From the NCBI GenBank assembly GCA_016283605.1, contig JAEENF010000103.1, positions 1-31,069 on the forward strand: a DNA stretch of 31,069 nucleotides, given 5' to 3'. Position 1 is the first letter of the stretch. The number at the start of each line of letters is the position of its first letter. Positions 7,931 to 16,063 of the stretch are shown here, piece by piece. The translations under genes were made by a program, and so were the position numbers. Source of the stretch: Prevotella sp. (lineage in GTDB: Bacteria > Bacteroidota > Bacteroidia > Bacteroidales > Bacteroidaceae). The notes under the pieces are model-generated. The model had not been told where the DNA came from, made no database searches, and was given only the letters and a program-made list of their open reading frames with translations.

Positions 7931-8677
7931 ATGTTGATAACGAAATATCTGACTATCTTTGGACGATACATCATGCTGATGGGTCGTACTTTTTCGCGTC
8001 CAGAACGGATGAGGATGTTCCTGAAGCAGTATGTGAAGGAGATGGCCCAGTTGGGTGTTAATTCCATCGGCATCGTGCTGCTGATATCTTTCTTCATCGG
8101 CGCTGTGATTTGTATCCAGATGAAGCTGAATATCCAGAGTCCCTGGATGCCGCGATGGGTGTCGGGCTATACTACCCGAGAAATCCTGTTGCTGGAGTTC
8201 TCCAGTTCTATCATGTGTCTGATCCTGGCGGGAAAGGTGGGCTCGAATATCGCCTCTGAGCTAGGTACGATGCGTGTGACGCAACAGATTGATGCTCTGG
8301 AGATTATGGGTGTAAACTCGGCCTCGTATCTCATTCTGCCGAAGATTATGGGTATGTTGACCATCATGCCTTGTCTGGTGGTATTCTCTTCTGCCACAGG
8401 TATCCTGGGTGCTTACGCAACGGCCTATATCGGACATGTGTTGCCGCCAGATGACCTGACGTTGGGCTTACAGCATGATTTCAAGCCCTGGTTCATGTGG
8501 ATGTCGATCATCAAGAGCCAGTTCTTCGCGTTCATCATCTCCAGTGTGCCCTCTTTCTGCGGCTATACCGTCGAAGGTGGTTCCGTGAATGTGGGTAAGG
8601 CCTCTACCGATGCCGTCGTAACCTCGAGTGTGCTGATCTTGTTCAGTGATGTGTTCTTAACGCAGTTGTTGTCATGA
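7931..8677 (+). CDS. mlaE: MlaE/YrbE-family lipid ABC transporter permease
   Basis: 248 residues with several membrane helices. Family landmarks are LAGKVGSNIASELGTM followed by DALEIMGVN, and the C-terminal EGGSVNVGKASTDAVV. MlaE is the inner-membrane permease of the retrograde phospholipid transporter that keeps phospholipid out of the outer leaflet of the outer membrane. The stop overlaps the start of the ATPase gene (ATGA), so the two are translationally coupled. No MlaD substrate-binding gene follows, unlike in E. coli; it may be elsewhere. Confidence 0.93.
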   Translation: MLITKYLTIFGRYIMLMGRTFSRPERMRMFLKQYVKEMAQLGVNSIGIVLLISFFIGAVICIQMKLNIQSPWMPRWVSGYTTREILLLEFSSSIMCLILAGKVGSNIASELGTMRVTQQIDALEIMGVNSASYLILPKIMGMLTIMPCLVVFSSATGILGAYATAYIGHVLPPDDLTLGLQHDFKPWFMWMSIIKSQFFAFIISSVPSFCGYTVEGGSVNVGKASTDAVVTSSVLILFSDVFLTQLLS

Positions 8678-9453
8678 TAGAGGTTAGGAACTTATTTAAG
8701 AGCTTTGAGGGCAAGGAAGTGCTGAAGGACATCAGTACGGTGTTCGAGGACGGTAAGACGAATCTGATTATCGGCCAGAGCGGATCCGGTAAGACGGTGC
8801 TGATGAAAAACCTCGTGGGACTGTTGGATCCCACCAGCGGACAGGTGCTTTACGACGGTCGTGACTTTGTCCATATGTCCAAGACAGAGAAGGTGATGAT
8901 GCGTCGTGAGATGGGTATGATCTTCCAGAGTGCGGCCCTCTTCGACTCGTTGACGGTGCTGGAGAACGTGATGTTCCCCTTGGATATGTTCTCGGCGATG
9001 ACGTTGAGAGAACGTACCAAACGGGCGATGGATTGTCTGGATCGCGTGAATCTTCATGGGGCAGAGGAGAAGTTTCCTGGTGAGATCTCAGGTGGTATGC
9101 AGAAACGTGTGGCTATTGCCCGTGCCATTGCCCTGAATCCGAAATACCTCTTCTGTGACGAGCCGAACTCAGGTCTTGATCCGAAAACCTCACTTGTCAT
9201 CGATGACCTGTTGCAGAGTATCACTAAGGAATTTAATATGACCACCATCATCAATACCCACGACATGAACTCTGTGATGGGTATTGGCGAGAATATCATC
9301 TTTATCTATGAAGGCAGCAAGGAATGGCAAGGTGTGAGCAGTCAGATTATGGGTTCCACCAACGAACGGCTGACGGACTTCATCTTCGCCAGCGACTTGT
9401 TGAAAGATATGCGTAGGATGGTGATAGACAATGGATTACATATCAACAAATAG
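8674..9453 (+). CDS. mlaF: MlaF-family ABC transporter ATP-binding protein
   Basis: 259 residues. Walker A GQSGSGKT (34-41), signature ISGGM (138-142), Walker B YLFCDEP (158-164) and switch His196 are intact. The ISGGMQKRVA signature and the start-stop overlap with the MlaE-like permease identify it as the ATPase of that transporter rather than a generic ABC protein. It should drive phospholipid movement across the periplasm from the cytosolic face of the inner membrane. The next gene, lptB, starts nine bases downstream. Confidence 0.92.
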   Translation: MIEVRNLFKSFEGKEVLKDISTVFEDGKTNLIIGQSGSGKTVLMKNLVGLLDPTSGQVLYDGRDFVHMSKTEKVMMRREMGMIFQSAALFDSLTVLENVMFPLDMFSAMTLRERTKRAMDCLDRVNLHGAEEKFPGEISGGMQKRVAIARAIALNPKYLFCDEPNSGLDPKTSLVIDDLLQSITKEFNMTTIINTHDMNSVMGIGENIIFIYEGSKEWQGVSSQIMGSTNERLTDFIFASDLLKDMRRMVIDNGLHINK

Positions 9454-9462
9454 AATACGACA

Positions 9463-10257
9463 ATGGCGGAAGAAAGCATAGTACTGCGTACGGAAGGTCT
9501 GGTTAAACGTTACGGTAAACGTACGGTGGTCAACGATGTGAGCTTTGATGTAAAACAAGGTGAGATCGTCGGACTGCTGGGGCCTAACGGTGCCGGTAAA
9601 ACCACCTCGTTCTATATGACAACGGGTTTGGTCGTACCTAATGGCGGACATATCTACCTTGGAGACGAGGAGGTGACGAACTATCCGGTGTATAAGCGTG
9701 CCCGTGCCGGTATCGGCTATCTGGCACAGGAGGCTTCCGTTTTCCGTAAGATGACTGTCGAAGACAATATCCTCTCAGTCCTGGAGATGACGGGTCAGCC
9801 CCGTGATTCCCAGTTGGAGATGCTTGAGACGCTGATCAAGGAGTTCCGTCTGGAGAAGGTGCGTAAGAATACCGGTGACCGTCTCTCGGGAGGTGAGCGA
9901 CGCAGGACGGAGATTGCACGTTGCCTGGCTATCAAACCGAAGTTTGTTATGCTCGACGAGCCCTTTGCTGGTGTCGACCCCATTGCAGTGGAGGATATCC
10001 AGCAGATTGTGTATAAGCTGAAGTATCTCAACATCGGCATCCTCATTACCGACCATAACGTCGATGAGACACTGGCTATCACTGATCGTGCCTACCTGTT
10101 GTTTGAAGGCCGTATCCTGTTCCAGGGTACTCCTGAGGAACTTGCCGCCAACGAGATTGTTCGCCAGAAATACCTCACGGAGTCGTTTGAGCTCAGAAAG
10201 AAGGACTTTCAGAAGATAGAAGGAAATCGGGAGGTCAGAGAGGAAGAAGAGAGCTGA
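9463..10257 (+). CDS. lptB: LPS export ABC transporter ATPase LptB
   Basis: 264 residues. Walker A GPNGAGKT (40-47), signature LSGGE followed by RRRTEIAR (141-152), Walker B FVMLDEP (161-167) and His198. The LptB-type motifs YLAQEASVFRKM and FAGVDPIAV separate it from branched-chain amino acid ATPases. It powers extraction of lipopolysaccharide from the inner membrane with LptF/G, which are not in this window. Grouping with the Mla genes places two envelope lipid pumps in one transcript. The C-terminus is extended by a charged tail (KKDFQKIEGN onward). Confidence 0.93.
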   Translation: MAEESIVLRTEGLVKRYGKRTVVNDVSFDVKQGEIVGLLGPNGAGKTTSFYMTTGLVVPNGGHIYLGDEEVTNYPVYKRARAGIGYLAQEASVFRKMTVEDNILSVLEMTGQPRDSQLEMLETLIKEFRLEKVRKNTGDRLSGGERRRTEIARCLAIKPKFVMLDEPFAGVDPIAVEDIQQIVYKLKYLNIGILITDHNVDETLAITDRAYLLFEGRILFQGTPEELAANEIVRQKYLTESFELRKKDFQKIEGNREVREEEES

Positions 10258-10264
10258 GATAAAA

Positions 10265-10276
10265 GGAGTTAACTCC
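10265..10276. repeat. 12-base perfect palindrome after lptB
   Basis: GGAGTTAACTCC is a perfect palindrome starting eight bases after the lptB stop. It has no T-run, so it is not an obvious terminator. A regulator site or part of a longer 3' structure are both possible. Confidence 0.5.
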
Positions 10277-10301
10277 AAACTCAAACGTTAAAAAATCACA
10301 A

Positions 10302-10346
10302 GTGGAAGCAAATTCTTGCTTTCCGCTCTTCTTTTCTCACTTTTTT
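10302..10346 (+). terminator. Probable terminator of the mlaE-mlaF-lptB transcript
   Basis: GTGGAAGCAA (10302-10311) pairs with TTGCTTTCCGC (10316-10326) around an ATTC loop, with one bulged base and one G-U pair. A pyrimidine-rich tail containing a TTTTTT run follows, just ahead of the tig promoter. Confidence 0.6.
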
Positions 10347-10350
10347 GTTG

Positions 10351-10358
10351 TACTTTTG
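10351..10358 (+). promoter_or_regulatory. -7 box of the tig promoter
   Basis: TACTTTTG followed by CACC. No good -33 box is seen at the usual spacing. The box lies downstream of an in-frame upstream ATG (10345), which fixes the tig start at 10402. Confidence 0.7.
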
Positions 10359-10401
10359 CACCCCAAAAATCGCACGTATAATAATAAGGTATAAGAAAAA
10401 G

Positions 10402-11763
10402 ATGAAAATTTCGTTTGATTGCGCCGATAAAATCAATGGTCTGTTGACGATGACCATTGAGCAGGCAGACTACCAGGAGAAGGTAGAGAAGACATTGAAG
10501 GACTATCGTAAGAAAGCACAGGTGCCTGGTTTCCGTCCAGGACAGGTTCCTATGGGACTGATTAAGAGACAATATGGCACAGCAGTGAAGGTTGACGAGG
10601 TCAACAAGTTGCTGGGCGAGAAGCTCTATGAGTATATCCGTGAGAACAAGATCCAGATGCTGGGTGAGCCTCTGCCCAATACAGAGAAGCAGATTCCTCA
10701 GGATTTCGAGAAGGACGCTGACCTTACTTTTGTCTTTGACATCGCCGTAGCTCCTGAGTTTGAGGTGAGCCTGACGGGCAGAGATAAGGTTGACTATTAT
10801 ACCATCACCGTTGACGACAAACTCATTGATCAGCAGGTGCAGATGTATGCCTCTCAGGCAGGTGAGTTCGTCAAGGCTGAGGTGTTCAGTGGCAATGATA
10901 CCCTGACAGGTGACCTGCGTCAGCTCGACAAGAAAGGTAACACCATAGAGGGTGGTATCACCACAGAGAGTGGTATGATTATGCCGGCCTATATCAAGGA
11001 AGAGTCTCAGAAGAAACTCTTCGATGGTGCCAAGGCTGGTGATATCATCACCTTTAACCCCAAGAAAGCTTATCCTGACAACGATGCAGAGGTGGCAGCC
11101 CTGCTGAAGGTCGACAAGGAACTTGTGAAGGATCTGGATTCAGACTTCAGTTTCCAGATTACTGAGATCCGTCATTACCAGCCTGCAGAGGTCAATCAGG
11201 CTCTCTTCGACAAGGTGTTTGGTGAAGGTGCTGTAAGTGACGAGAAGGCATTCCGTGAAAAGATCGCTGAGCAGCTGAAGGCCCAGTTCGCAGGTAGCAG
11301 CGACTATAAGTTTATGTTGGATGTCCGCGCTCATCTGGAAAAGAAGGTGGGTAAGCTGGAGTTCCCCGAGGCTCTGCTGAAGCGTGTCATGCTGCAGAAC
11401 AACCAGGATAAGGGTGCTGAGTTTGTCGAGAAAAACTTCGAAGGAAGCATCCAGGAGTTGAAGTGGCATCTTATCAAGGAAAAGATTGTGACGGCCCATG
11501 AAATTAAGGTCGAGGAGGCTGACATCAAGAATGTGGCTAAGGAAGCTATCCGCGCCCAGTTCGCTCAGTACGGTATGAGCAACGTTCCCGATGATGTACT
11601 GGAGAACTATGCTGCTGAGCAGTTGAAAAAGCGTGAGAATATCGATAATTTCGTTGACCGTGCCGTCGATCTGAAGTTGACAGAGACACTCAAAACTGTA
11701 GTGAAACTGAATGAAAAATCAGTCACTTTGGATGAGTTTAATAAGCTGATGGAGGGAAAATAA
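10402..11763 (+). CDS. tig: Trigger factor, ribosome-associated chaperone
   Basis: 453 residues. The N-terminal ribosome-binding signature GFRPGQVP is at 43-50. A divergent FKBP-like peptidyl-prolyl isomerase domain occupies the middle (about 150-250) and a helical C-terminal chaperone domain completes it, matching the usual length. It binds near the ribosome exit tunnel and shields nascent chains. An in-frame ATG at 10345 was rejected because it lies before the -7 box, and MKISFDCADK begins where the family begins. The order tig-clpP-clpX is widely conserved in bacteria. The leader holds ATAATAAGGTATAAG (10381-10395), repeated ahead of the pseudouridine synthase gene. Confidence 0.95.
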   Translation: MKISFDCADKINGLLTMTIEQADYQEKVEKTLKDYRKKAQVPGFRPGQVPMGLIKRQYGTAVKVDEVNKLLGEKLYEYIRENKIQMLGEPLPNTEKQIPQDFEKDADLTFVFDIAVAPEFEVSLTGRDKVDYYTITVDDKLIDQQVQMYASQAGEFVKAEVFSGNDTLTGDLRQLDKKGNTIEGGITTESGMIMPAYIKEESQKKLFDGAKAGDIITFNPKKAYPDNDAEVAALLKVDKELVKDLDSDFSFQITEIRHYQPAEVNQALFDKVFGEGAVSDEKAFREKIAEQLKAQFAGSSDYKFMLDVRAHLEKKVGKLEFPEALLKRVMLQNNQDKGAEFVEKNFEGSIQELKWHLIKEKIVTAHEIKVEEADIKNVAKEAIRAQFAQYGMSNVPDDVLENYAAEQLKKRENIDNFVDRAVDLKLTETLKTVVKLNEKSVTLDEFNKLMEGK

Positions 11764-11796
11764 GTTTTTTTACGAAAAAATAACTCCATTTTTTTG
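11764..11796 (+). terminator. Weak AT-rich terminator candidate after tig
   Basis: AGTTTTTTT and AAAAAATAACT can pair around ACG with a bulge, followed by CCA and a run of T just after the tig stop. The stem is almost all A-T, so efficiency is doubtful. The inverted repeat at 11801-11857 could serve as a second terminator for read-through RNA. Confidence 0.35.
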
Positions 11797-11824
11797 AGTA
11801 TTATCGACTTTTTTATTATCTTTG
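11793..11824 (+). promoter_or_regulatory. clpP promoter
   Basis: TTTG (11793-11796), exactly 20 bases, then TATCTTTG (11817-11824): a full consensus match. Predicted transcription start is near 11829-11831. The -7 box lies in the loop of a 16-base perfect inverted repeat. This is the last clear promoter seen before mutL, so it may drive clpP through mutL. Confidence 0.78.
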
Positions 11825-11857
11825 TGTCCCAATCACGAGATATAAAAAAGTCGATAA
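11801..11857. repeat. Perfect 16-base inverted repeat spanning the clpP promoter
   Basis: TTATCGACTTTTTTAT (11801-11816) and ATAAAAAAGTCGATAA (11842-11857) are exact reverse complements separated by 25 bases that contain the -7 box. The centre of symmetry (11829) falls on the predicted transcription start. GCTTTTTATT follows the right arm. A dimeric or tetrameric regulator site is one reading; a hairpin terminator for tig read-through is another. Confidence 0.8.
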
Positions 11858-11875
11858 GCTTTTTATTAAAGAGAA

Positions 11876-12556
11876 ATGATAATGATAAAGGACGATTTTA
11901 GGAAATATGCTACGAAGCATTTAGGACTGGACGGTCTGGCTCTGGACGATGTGATGAAGGCTCAGGCCCAGTATTTGAATCCGTATATTTTGGAGGAGCG
12001 TCAGTTGAATGTGACGCAGATGGATGTTTTTTCACGCCTGATGATGGACCGCATCATCTTTTTGGGTACTCAGATTGATGACTATACGGCCAACACGCTG
12101 CAGGCTCAGTTGTTGTATCTGGACTCGGTGGACTCGGGTAAGGATATCTCCATCTATATCAACTCACCTGGCGGTAGCGTGACGGCTGGTCTCGGCATCT
12201 ATGATACGATGCAGTTTATCTCCAGCGACGTCGCTACAATCTGTACCGGTATGGCAGCCTCGATGGGTGCTGTGCTGTTGGTGGCTGGACAGGAGGGTAA
12301 ACGTTCTGCTCTGCCACACAGTCGGGTGATGATTCACCAGCCTCTGGGCGGTGTACAAGGTCAGGCTTCGGACATCGAGATTGAAGCGAAGGAGATCTTG
12401 AAGTTCAAGAAGGAACTTTATACCATCATCTCTGAACATTCTCATACACCATACGAGAAGGTCTATGCTGACTCTGACCGCAACTACTGGATGACGGCTG
12501 AGGAGGCCAAGGCGTATGGGATGATTGATAACGTGCTGAGTAGAAAGGATAAATGA
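11876..12556 (+). CDS. clpP: ATP-dependent Clp protease proteolytic subunit
   Basis: 226 residues. The catalytic triad is visible as Ser129 (GMAASMGAVLL), His154 (RVMIHQPLGG) and an Asp at about 201 (DRNYWMTAEEA). The serine-histidine spacing of 25 matches E. coli ClpP. It forms the barrel-shaped peptidase chamber fed by ClpX, encoded seven bases downstream. The N-terminus is about 30 residues longer than mature ClpP and may include a processed propeptide. ATG codons at 11876 and 11882 are both possible starts. Confidence 0.96.
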   Translation: MIMIKDDFRKYATKHLGLDGLALDDVMKAQAQYLNPYILEERQLNVTQMDVFSRLMMDRIIFLGTQIDDYTANTLQAQLLYLDSVDSGKDISIYINSPGGSVTAGLGIYDTMQFISSDVATICTGMAASMGAVLLVAGQEGKRSALPHSRVMIHQPLGGVQGQASDIEIEAKEILKFKKELYTIISEHSHTPYEKVYADSDRNYWMTAEEAKAYGMIDNVLSRKDK

Positions 12557-12563
12557 TAAATCG

Positions 12564-13787
12564 ATGGTGAAGAAAGCATGTAGTTTCTGCGGAAGGACGG
12601 ATAAAGAAGTTAAGCTGTTGATCACAGGACTCAATGGCTATATCTGTGAAGACTGTACGCAACAGGCGTATCATATTCTTCAGGAGCAGGACTGGCTGAA
12701 GACAGAAAAACAGGATGCCCGTCAGAAGTTCAAGGCTAAGAAAGTGCCTAAACCCCACGAAATTAAGGAGTATCTGGATCAGTATGTGATTGGACAGGAT
12801 CAGGCAAAGCGCTTTCTGTCTGTAGCTGTGTACAATCACTACAAGCGTCTACAGCAGACCGATGATAAAGACGATGTGGAAATCGAGAAGAGTAACATCA
12901 TCATGGTTGGCTCTACTGGAACAGGAAAGACGTTGATGGCCAGAACGATAGCTCGCATGCTCGACGTGCCGTTTACGATTGTCGACGCTACGGTGTTTAC
13001 TGAAGCCGGTTATGTGGGCGAGGACGTGGAGAGTATCTTGACGAGACTGCTGCAGGTGGCTGATTATAAAAAGGAGGCCGCAGAGCGTGGTATCGTGTTT
13101 ATCGATGAAATTGATAAATTGGCCCGAAAGTCAGACAATGCCTCAATTACTCGTGATGTGAGTGGTGAAGGTGTCCAGCAGGGTCTGCTGAAACTGTTGG
13201 AAGGTACGGATGTGAATGTGCCGCCGAAGGGTGGACGTAAACATCCGGATCAGGAGTATATTCAGGTTGACACCCGTAATATTCTCTTTATCTGTGGTGG
13301 TGCCTTCGATGGTATTGAGCGTAAGATTGCCCAGCGGTTGAATACCCATGTGGTGGGTTATAACTCCGTGCAGAATGTCGCTAAAATTGATAAAGAAAAT
13401 ATGATGCAATATATATTGCCTCAGGATCTGAAATCCTACGGACTCATCCCAGAGCTGATAGGTCGTCTGCCGGTGTTGACCTACCTGAATCCTTTGGACC
13501 GTGAGGCCTTAGAGCGTATTCTGACGGAACCTAAGAATTCGATTGTAAGACAGTATGTAAAGCTGTTTAAGATGGATGGTATCGATTTGACTTTCACGCC
13601 TGAGGCCCTACAGGTGATTGTCGACAAAGCCATGGAGTATAAGTTGGGTGCCCGTGGACTGCGTTCTATTGTGGAGAGTATCATGATGGATGCTATGTTT
13701 GATGTGCCGTCTGGAAAAGTAAGAAAGTTTGAAGTGACGGCAGACTATGCGAAGAGACAATTGGAGAAGTCGAATTTAGCAGCGTAG
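12564..13787 (+). CDS. clpX: ClpX unfoldase, ATPase subunit of ClpXP
   Basis: 407 residues. An N-terminal zinc-binding domain has Cys6, Cys9, Cys28 and Cys31. The AAA+ module has Walker A GSTGTGKT (116-123), pore loop GYVGED (149-154), Walker B IVFIDEID (177-184), the GGRKHPD loop and sensor-2 ARGLRSIVE. It recognises tagged proteins, unfolds them and threads them into ClpP. Length and domain order are standard. It is followed after 37 bases by recQ with no promoter between. Confidence 0.96.
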   Translation: MVKKACSFCGRTDKEVKLLITGLNGYICEDCTQQAYHILQEQDWLKTEKQDARQKFKAKKVPKPHEIKEYLDQYVIGQDQAKRFLSVAVYNHYKRLQQTDDKDDVEIEKSNIIMVGSTGTGKTLMARTIARMLDVPFTIVDATVFTEAGYVGEDVESILTRLLQVADYKKEAAERGIVFIDEIDKLARKSDNASITRDVSGEGVQQGLLKLLEGTDVNVPPKGGRKHPDQEYIQVDTRNILFICGGAFDGIERKIAQRLNTHVVGYNSVQNVAKIDKENMMQYILPQDLKSYGLIPELIGRLPVLTYLNPLDREALERILTEPKNSIVRQYVKLFKMDGIDLTFTPEALQVIVDKAMEYKLGARGLRSIVESIMMDAMFDVPSGKVRKFEVTADYAKRQLEKSNLAA

Positions 13788-13811
13788 ACAAATAGATATT
13801 TAGACAAATAT

Positions 13812-13820
13812 AAGGAGGAG
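13812..13820 (+). promoter_or_regulatory. Strong Shine-Dalgarno sequence of recQ
   Basis: AAGGAGGAG lies just before the ATG at 13825, with core AGGAGG six bases away. Most genes in this window lack such a site, so recQ stands out. It supports 13825 as the start. Confidence 0.7.
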
Positions 13821-13824
13821 GAAG

Positions 13825-16008
13825 ATGACAGAGAATATCAATCTGACAGCGGCACTGAAGAAGTACTTTGGATTTGATAAATTTAAGGGAGATCAGGAGA
13901 AAATCATCAGGAACCTGCTGGATGGTAAGGATACGTTTGTACTGATGCCGACGGGAGGCGGAAAGTCGTTGTGTTACCAGTTGCCTTCACTTTTGATGGA
14001 AGGTACGGCCATCGTGATATCACCGCTGATTGCATTGATGAAGAACCAGGTGGACTTCATCACTCAGTTGAGTGAGCACGAGGGTACGGCGCATTATCTG
14101 AACTCGTCGTTGAACAAGGCAGCGATAGATCAGGTGAAGGCCGACATCATGGCTGGACATACGAAGTTGCTCTATGTGGCACCGGAATCCCTGACGAAGG
14201 AGGAAAATGTGGAGTTCCTGAAGTCGGTGAAAATTTCTTTCTACGCCGTTGATGAAGCCCATTGTATCTCGGAATGGGGTCATGACTTTCGTCCAGAATA
14301 CCGTAGGATTCGTCCTATTGTGAACGAGATCGGTGCGGCACCGATTATCGCCTTGACAGCTACCGCAACGGATAAGGTGCGGAGTGATATCAAAAAGAAT
14401 TTGGGTATCATTGATGCGACTGAGTTCAAGAGTTCGTTCAACCGTCCCAACCTCTATTATGAGGTGCGTCCCAAAACAAAGGATGTGGATAAGGATATTA
14501 TCCGGTTTATCAAACAGCACCCAGGAAAGAGTGGTATCATTTATTGTCTGTCACGAAAGAAGGTGGAGGAGTTGGCGGCAATTCTGAGAGCCAACGACAT
14601 CAAAGCTCAGGCTTATCATGCAGGTCTGGATTCGGCCACGAGGACGCAGACGCAGGATGCCTTCCTGATGGAGGATATCGACGTGATAGTGGCTACGATA
14701 GCTTTCGGTATGGGTATTGACAAACCGGATGTGAGGTTTGTGATCCATTATGATATCCCGAAGTCGTTGGAAGGCTATTATCAGGAGACGGGTCGTGCCG
14801 GTCGTGATGGGGGCGAGGGTATCTGTCTGGCCTTCTATTCGAGTAAGGATCTGGATAAACTGGAGAAATTCATGGAAGGCAAACCTGTTGCCGAGCAAGA
14901 TATTGGACGACAACTGCTGGTTGAAACGGCTGCATACGCTGAGACAAGTGTCTGTCGAAGGAAGATGCTGTTGCATTATTTCGGTGAGACTTATGAGAAG
15001 GATAACTGTGGCAACTGTGACAACTGTTTGCATCCGAAGGAGAAGATAGAGGCTAAAGAGCAGTTGGCTACTGTACTGAAGGCAATTATGGCCATCAAGG
15101 AAAATTTCCGGAGCGACTATGTGATCGACTTTGTGACGGGTAAGGAAACGGATGAGATTATCGCCCATAAGCATGACGAGTTTGAGGATTTTGGTGCTGG
15201 TGCTGATGACGATGAGAAGGTATGGAATCCTGTGATCCGTCAGGCTCTGATTGCTGGCTATCTGAAAAAAGATGTGGAGAACTACGGTCTGCTGAAGGTT
15301 ACCTCGGCAGGTAAGAAGTTCTTGAAATCGCCGAAGTCATTTATGATCGTGAAGGATGCGGAGTTCAGTGACGATGAGGGAGGTGGTATGGAGCCCGAGG
15401 GTGGTTTGGTGGCTTTGGATCCAGTGCTGAGCGGGATGCTGCGAGACCTCAGGAAAAAGGTGGCGAAACGGATGGAACGTCCACCGTATGTCATCTTCCA
15501 AGATGTGAGTATCGACCAGATGGCTACGGATTATCCTATTACTCTCGAGGAGTTGAAGAACATTCAGGGTGTGGGCGAAGGTAAGGTGAAACAACCATAC
15601 GCCAAGGAGTTCACAGACCTGATTAAGAAATACTGCGAGGAGAACGAGATAGAGCGTCAGGTTGACCTGCGGGTGCGTACTGTCGCTAAGAAATCGATGT
15701 TAAAAGTGAAGATCATTCAGAGCATTGACCGTCAGGTCGCCCTCGACGATATTGCCAATGCCCAGGGTATTGACTTCGATGAGCTGCTGGATGAGATTGA
15801 GGCTATCGTGTATAGCGGAACCAAACTGAACATCGACTATTTCCTTGAAGAGGAGATGGACGAGGATCATATCGATGATATCTACGACTACTTCGCTGAA
15901 TCGGAGACTGACCGTTTGAGTGAGGCCGTCGACGAATTAGGCGGTGATTATACGGAGGAAGAGATCAGACTTGTTAGGATTAAGTTTATCTCGGAAATGG
16001 CGAATTAG
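13825..16008 (+). CDS. recQ: ATP-dependent DNA helicase RecQ
   Basis: 727 residues. Superfamily 2 motifs: Walker A MPTGGGKS (41-48), DEAH box (143-146) followed by CISEWGHDFRPEYR, and motif VI QETGRAGRDG (320-329). A zinc site follows (Cys377, 395, 398, 401), then a winged-helix RQC region and an HRDC domain (about 540-620). It unwinds DNA 3' to 5' in repair and recombination restart. E. coli RecQ has about 610 residues, so roughly 100 C-terminal residues, rich in Asp and Glu, are extra. It sits between clpX and guaB without its own visible promoter. Confidence 0.95.
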   Translation: MTENINLTAALKKYFGFDKFKGDQEKIIRNLLDGKDTFVLMPTGGGKSLCYQLPSLLMEGTAIVISPLIALMKNQVDFITQLSEHEGTAHYLNSSLNKAAIDQVKADIMAGHTKLLYVAPESLTKEENVEFLKSVKISFYAVDEAHCISEWGHDFRPEYRRIRPIVNEIGAAPIIALTATATDKVRSDIKKNLGIIDATEFKSSFNRPNLYYEVRPKTKDVDKDIIRFIKQHPGKSGIIYCLSRKKVEELAAILRANDIKAQAYHAGLDSATRTQTQDAFLMEDIDVIVATIAFGMGIDKPDVRFVIHYDIPKSLEGYYQETGRAGRDGGEGICLAFYSSKDLDKLEKFMEGKPVAEQDIGRQLLVETAAYAETSVCRRKMLLHYFGETYEKDNCGNCDNCLHPKEKIEAKEQLATVLKAIMAIKENFRSDYVIDFVTGKETDEIIAHKHDEFEDFGAGADDDEKVWNPVIRQALIAGYLKKDVENYGLLKVTSAGKKFLKSPKSFMIVKDAEFSDDEGGGMEPEGGLVALDPVLSGMLRDLRKKVAKRMERPPYVIFQDVSIDQMATDYPITLEELKNIQGVGEGKVKQPYAKEFTDLIKKYCEENEIERQVDLRVRTVAKKSMLKVKIIQSIDRQVALDDIANAQGIDFDELLDEIEAIVYSGTKLNIDYFLEEEMDEDHIDDIYDYFAESETDRLSEAVDELGGDYTEEEIRLVRIKFISEMAN

Positions 16009-16063
16009 ACTGTAGCTGAAAGACTATAGTAGATGATAGAATTGAAATTGAAAATAATATATT

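Noticed and set aside
10345..10401. Upstream ATG as start of trigger factor
   Set aside because: It precedes the -7 box at 10351-10358 and adds 19 residues unlike the family; the start at 10402 fits.
11801..11857. Invertible (phase-variable) clpP promoter
   Set aside because: Bacteroidota invertible promoters flip larger segments. A 25-base spacer is too short for typical site-specific recombination, no invertase gene is nearby, and clpP is not a likely phase-variable gene.
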